Shown: piece by piece, positions 32,893-34,859 of the stretch | Position numbering within the stretch: the stretch's first letter is position 1 | Layout: every line of letters starts with the position of its first letter | DNA from: Synergistaceae bacterium UBA5827 | GTDB lineage: Bacteria; Synergistota; Synergistia; Synergistales; 79-D21 | NCBI GenBank assembly: GCA_002432945.1 | Contig: DJHE01000022.1 | Span: forward strand, 24,014-58,872 | DNA length: 34,859 nucleotides | Direction: 5' to 3' | Translations under genes and position numbers: made by a program | Notes under the pieces: model-generated | Seen by the model: the letters and a program-made list of their open reading frames with translations, nothing else | Told to the model about the DNA's origin: nothing | Databases searched by the model: none

Positions 32893-34011
32893 CTATTTCG
32901 AAAAACGGGCCAGGGTCCTGTCGATGCGCTCGAGCCCCCTGGCAAGGAAATTCTTCTCGACACCGAAGTTCATGCGCAGGTGCCCCTCGATCCCGAAACA
33001 GCTTCCGGGGATAACGAAGACGCTGTCTTTTTCCACCATGTCCATAACCAGGTCCCACGAAGTTACGGGGAGGTTGAACTTCACGAAGGCGAAACACCCG
33101 GCCTGTGGGGGAGTGAAGGAAAGGACCCCCTTGTGGGAGTTCACCCAATCGGTGAAAGTCGCCAGGTTCTGCCGGACGATTTCGCGGTTGCGGCGGAAAA
33201 TGCGGGCCCGCATCTCGGGCTGCAGGGCACGGGTGGCAAGCATGTCGCTGAACGTGGTGACGGTCGTGGAAAGGTAATCGTGGTAGAACCACGCCTTCTC
33301 GGCGATTTCCCTGGGTCCCGCGACCCAGCCAACCCTGAGTCCCGGCAGGCCGAAAGACTTGGAAAGGCCGCTGATGACGATGACTTTGTCGTAGAGTCCC
33401 CAGAATGTCGGGGTCATCTCGTCGCCCTGCTCGGCGCCGCGGTAGACCTCGTCTGAAAGGATATAGGCCCCGACGCTTTTGGCAACCTTGACGACTTCTA
33501 GCATCTGCTCCCTGGAGAGGACGGTGCCGGTGGGGTTGTTGGGGTTGCAGACGCAGATCAGCTTCGTTTTGTCGCTGACGGCCTCTTTCAGGCTTTCCAC
33601 GTCGAGTGACCAGTTTCGGGAAGGATCGAGGTTGAACGTCCTGACCGTCGCGCCATTCGCTTCCACAACATGCGCTAGAAGCATAAAGTTCGGAAGCATG
33701 AAGGCCACTTCGTCGCCGGGTTCGATCAGGCTCCAGGCCAGGAGGTAGAGGGCTTCCGCGGAACCGTTGGTCATGAAGACGTTTGCGGGGTCCATCCCTT
33801 CGTAAAAAGTCGATACGGCCTCGCGAAGATGCTTCGTCCCGGCGGTGTGGACATACTTCAGGTGGAGGTTGTTGTAGACCTCTTCAATTTCTTCGGGGGC
33901 CAGGATCTCACGGATGAACATGGGGTAAATTCCGGAAGCGCTCAGGTCGTACTCGACTTCGTTCTGAAAACGGGCCAGTGTGCGTTCCAGCTTGAACTCG
34001 GCAATCTTCAA
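32893..34011 (-). CDS. PLP-dependent class I/II aminotransferase
   Basis: 372 residues, fold type I. Schiff-base Lys in SGLSKSFGLPGLRVGW (K228), PLP-binding NPNNPTG, Asp in ILSDEVY (197) and Arg in LRMNFG at the C-terminus that binds the substrate carboxylate. The substrate is not predictable. Starts are GTG 34020 (overlapping the ribosome binding site) or TTG 34011, 8 bases after AGGAGG; I prefer TTG 34011. It is first in the three-gene operon, with its TTGACA promoter shared back-to-back with the GntR regulator. Confidence 0.88.
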   Translation of the reverse strand: MKIAEFKLERTLARFQNEVEYDLSASGIYPMFIREILAPEEIEEVYNNLHLKYVHTAGTKHLREAVSTFYEGMDPANVFMTNGSAEALYLLAWSLIEPGDEVAFMLPNFMLLAHVVEANGATVRTFNLDPSRNWSLDVESLKEAVSDKTKLICVCNPNNPTGTVLSREQMLEVVKVAKSVGAYILSDEVYRGAEQGDEMTPTFWGLYDKVIVISGLSKSFGLPGLRVGWVAGPREIAEKAWFYHDYLSTTVTTFSDMLATRALQPEMRARIFRRNREIVRQNLATFTDWVNSHKGVLSFTPPQAGCFAFVKFNLPVTSWDLVMDMVEKDSVFVIPGSCFGIEGHLRMNFGVEKNFLARGLERIDRTLARFSK

Positions 34012-34031
34012 AAAATCCACCTCCTAGGATG

Positions 34032-34087
34032 ACGACATGCATTCATGCATGCTCTATAATCCTAGAGTGCGGAATGGGCGTTGTCAA
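34032..34087. promoter_or_regulatory. Overlapping divergent promoters with palindromic operator
   Basis: Minus strand: TTGACA (34082-34087), 17-base spacer, TAGGAT (34059-34064) for the aminotransferase operon. Plus strand: ACGACA (34032-34037), 17-base spacer, TATAAT (34055-34060) for the regulator. The two -10 boxes share bases. Beside them lies the inverted repeat CATGCAT-N2-ATGCATG (34036-34051), which covers the plus spacer and the predicted minus start of transcription: a good operator for the regulator encoded next door. Confidence 0.7.
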
Positions 34088-34159
34088 ACGGGAGAAAACG
34101 CCGTTGCCGCCAGTCAAAAAAGAAATGTTGAACATCGATTCGATAGAGGAGGTTCGGTC

Positions 34160-34801
34160 TTGAAGGAAACTCTCTCGCCCGCAGTGCACGCCTACCGTGA
34201 GATGATGCAATTGATCGCCGAAGGGGAATTCAAGCCCGGAGACCGGCTACCTACCGTCCCGCTGGCAAGGCGTTTCGGAGTTAGCCGAACACCTGTTACC
34301 GAGGCTCTCAAGAGGATGGAAGGGGAGGGTATCGTCACTTTCACTCTCGGAAGCGGGGCCAGGCTGATCGCCCCTACTGCAAAAGAGATTCGTGATACCT
34401 ACTTCGTGCGGGCACACCTGGAATCGTTGGCGCTCGAAGTGGGTTTCGAGCGGGTTCACCGGCCTATGGTCATTCAACTGGAATCGTTTGTGGAAATGGA
34501 ACGGGAATATTTCAACACGGGAGAGAAGATCAACTGCATCCAGGCAGGGCTCGATTTCCACCGCGAACTCGCAAAAGCTTCGGGGAACGAAAGGTTGATT
34601 TCCTATATAAATAACACACTGACGGCTTCCTTTGTCTACCTGGTTCTCCTCGAACCAGCCCGCCACGGCCTAGCGGCCCAGCACCCTGGACAGCACCACC
34701 GCCTGGTCGAACTTGTCACGGCCGGGAAAAAGGAAGAAGCCGTATCCTTTCTGCGGCACCATGTCCTGGAAAGCTGCACGATCAATATTCCGGGGCTCTG
34801 A
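34160..34801 (+). CDS. GntR-family (FCD) transcriptional regulator
   Basis: 213 residues. N-terminal winged helix-turn-helix of the GntR type (GEFKPGDRLPTVPLARRFGV, SRTPVTEALKRMEGEGIV), then an all-helical FCD ligand-binding domain with DFHRELAKASGN and a final helix holding the QHHRLVELVTAG and HHVLES segment, whose His/Asp residues in this family hold a metal. The start is TTG 34160, 7 bases after GAGGAGG; a longer frame upstream covers the promoter. It probably controls the divergent aminotransferase / OCD / AlaE operon and itself via the CATGCAT palindrome. The ligand is unknown; FCD regulators usually sense small carboxylates. Confidence 0.9.
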   Translation: MKETLSPAVHAYREMMQLIAEGEFKPGDRLPTVPLARRFGVSRTPVTEALKRMEGEGIVTFTLGSGARLIAPTAKEIRDTYFVRAHLESLALEVGFERVHRPMVIQLESFVEMEREYFNTGEKINCIQAGLDFHRELAKASGNERLISYINNTLTASFVYLVLLEPARHGLAAQHPGQHHRLVELVTAGKKEEAVSFLRHHVLESCTINIPGL

Positions 34802-34837
34802 GCGAAAAAGCTGGGGATTCCTGGACAGAGAGAAAAA

Positions 34838-34859
34838 GGCTGCCCTTCGAAGGGCAGCC
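34838..34859 (+). terminator. Hairpin at window end
   Basis: Self-complementary GGCTGCCCTT-CG-AAGGGCAGCC preceded by AAAAA, about 35 bases after the GntR stop; the window ends at the last base, so a T-run cannot be seen. Confidence 0.6.

Noticed and set aside
34037..34159. N-terminal extension of the GntR regulator from ATG 34037
   Set aside because: It would be translated from within its own promoter and operator; TTG 34160 has a strong ribosome binding site and gives the normal family length.

Overview
The window is a dense, GC-rich bacterial chromosome segment with almost no non-coding space and no recognisable insertion sequence, phage gene or CRISPR array. The gene content suggests an anaerobic, amino-acid-fermenting bacterium: a tungsten aldehyde oxidoreductase with its own polyferredoxin, a three-gene NAD(P)/ferredoxin electron-transfer complex, a minimal SufC/SufB pair, malic enzyme and tmRNA/SmpB. 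Synergistota is my best guess from this mix; that is inference from content and protein style, not a database result.

Layout. 1-4823 (+): 3'-part of ligA, then gatC, gatA and gatB in a tightly overlapping operon; gatA carries Phe where the catalytic nucleophile Ser178 belongs. 4921-7005 (+): a divergent EF-G-like GTPase closed by a strong terminator. 7076-12730 (-): a NuoE-like, NuoF-like and very large GltD/NuoG-like fusion protein, probably a bifurcating transhydrogenase-type complex without a hydrogenase centre. 12999-13247 (+): a glutaredoxin with a near-consensus promoter. 13328-19053 (+): one long run of pgi, panC, panB, panE, sufC and sufB, several joined by 4-8 base overlaps. 19125-21714 (-): a PPDK_N-type ATP-grasp protein and a TtcA-like tRNA thiolase. 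21773-24730 (+): a LuxR-type regulator with a degenerate receiver, a flippase-like membrane protein, a membrane methyltransferase and an O6-alkylguanine-DNA alkyltransferase. 24763-26577 (-): malic enzyme and a cysteine hydrolase. 26737-27330 (+): an unrecognised protein. 27388-30167 (-): a ThiS/MoaD-like carrier, AOR and a four-cluster ferredoxin. 30314-31337 (+): tRNA-Pro(CGG), smpB and ssrA. 31395-34011 (-): AlaE-like exporter, ornithine-cyclodeaminase-family enzyme and aminotransferase, with a divergent GntR/FCD regulator at 34160-34801.

How the genes fit together. Two redox modules stand out: the NuoEF/GltD-NuoG complex would equilibrate NAD(P)H and ferredoxin, and the AOR cassette would oxidise aldehydes (or reduce acids) with low-potential ferredoxin. 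The last cluster looks like a module for making and exporting alanine or a related amino acid as a nitrogen and electron sink. Pantothenate synthesis (panBCE) is complete to pantoate plus the final ligation. Many genes appear to start with TTG behind strong Shine-Dalgarno sequences, so several start sites here were moved from the longest possible reading frame to the one with the best ribosome binding site.
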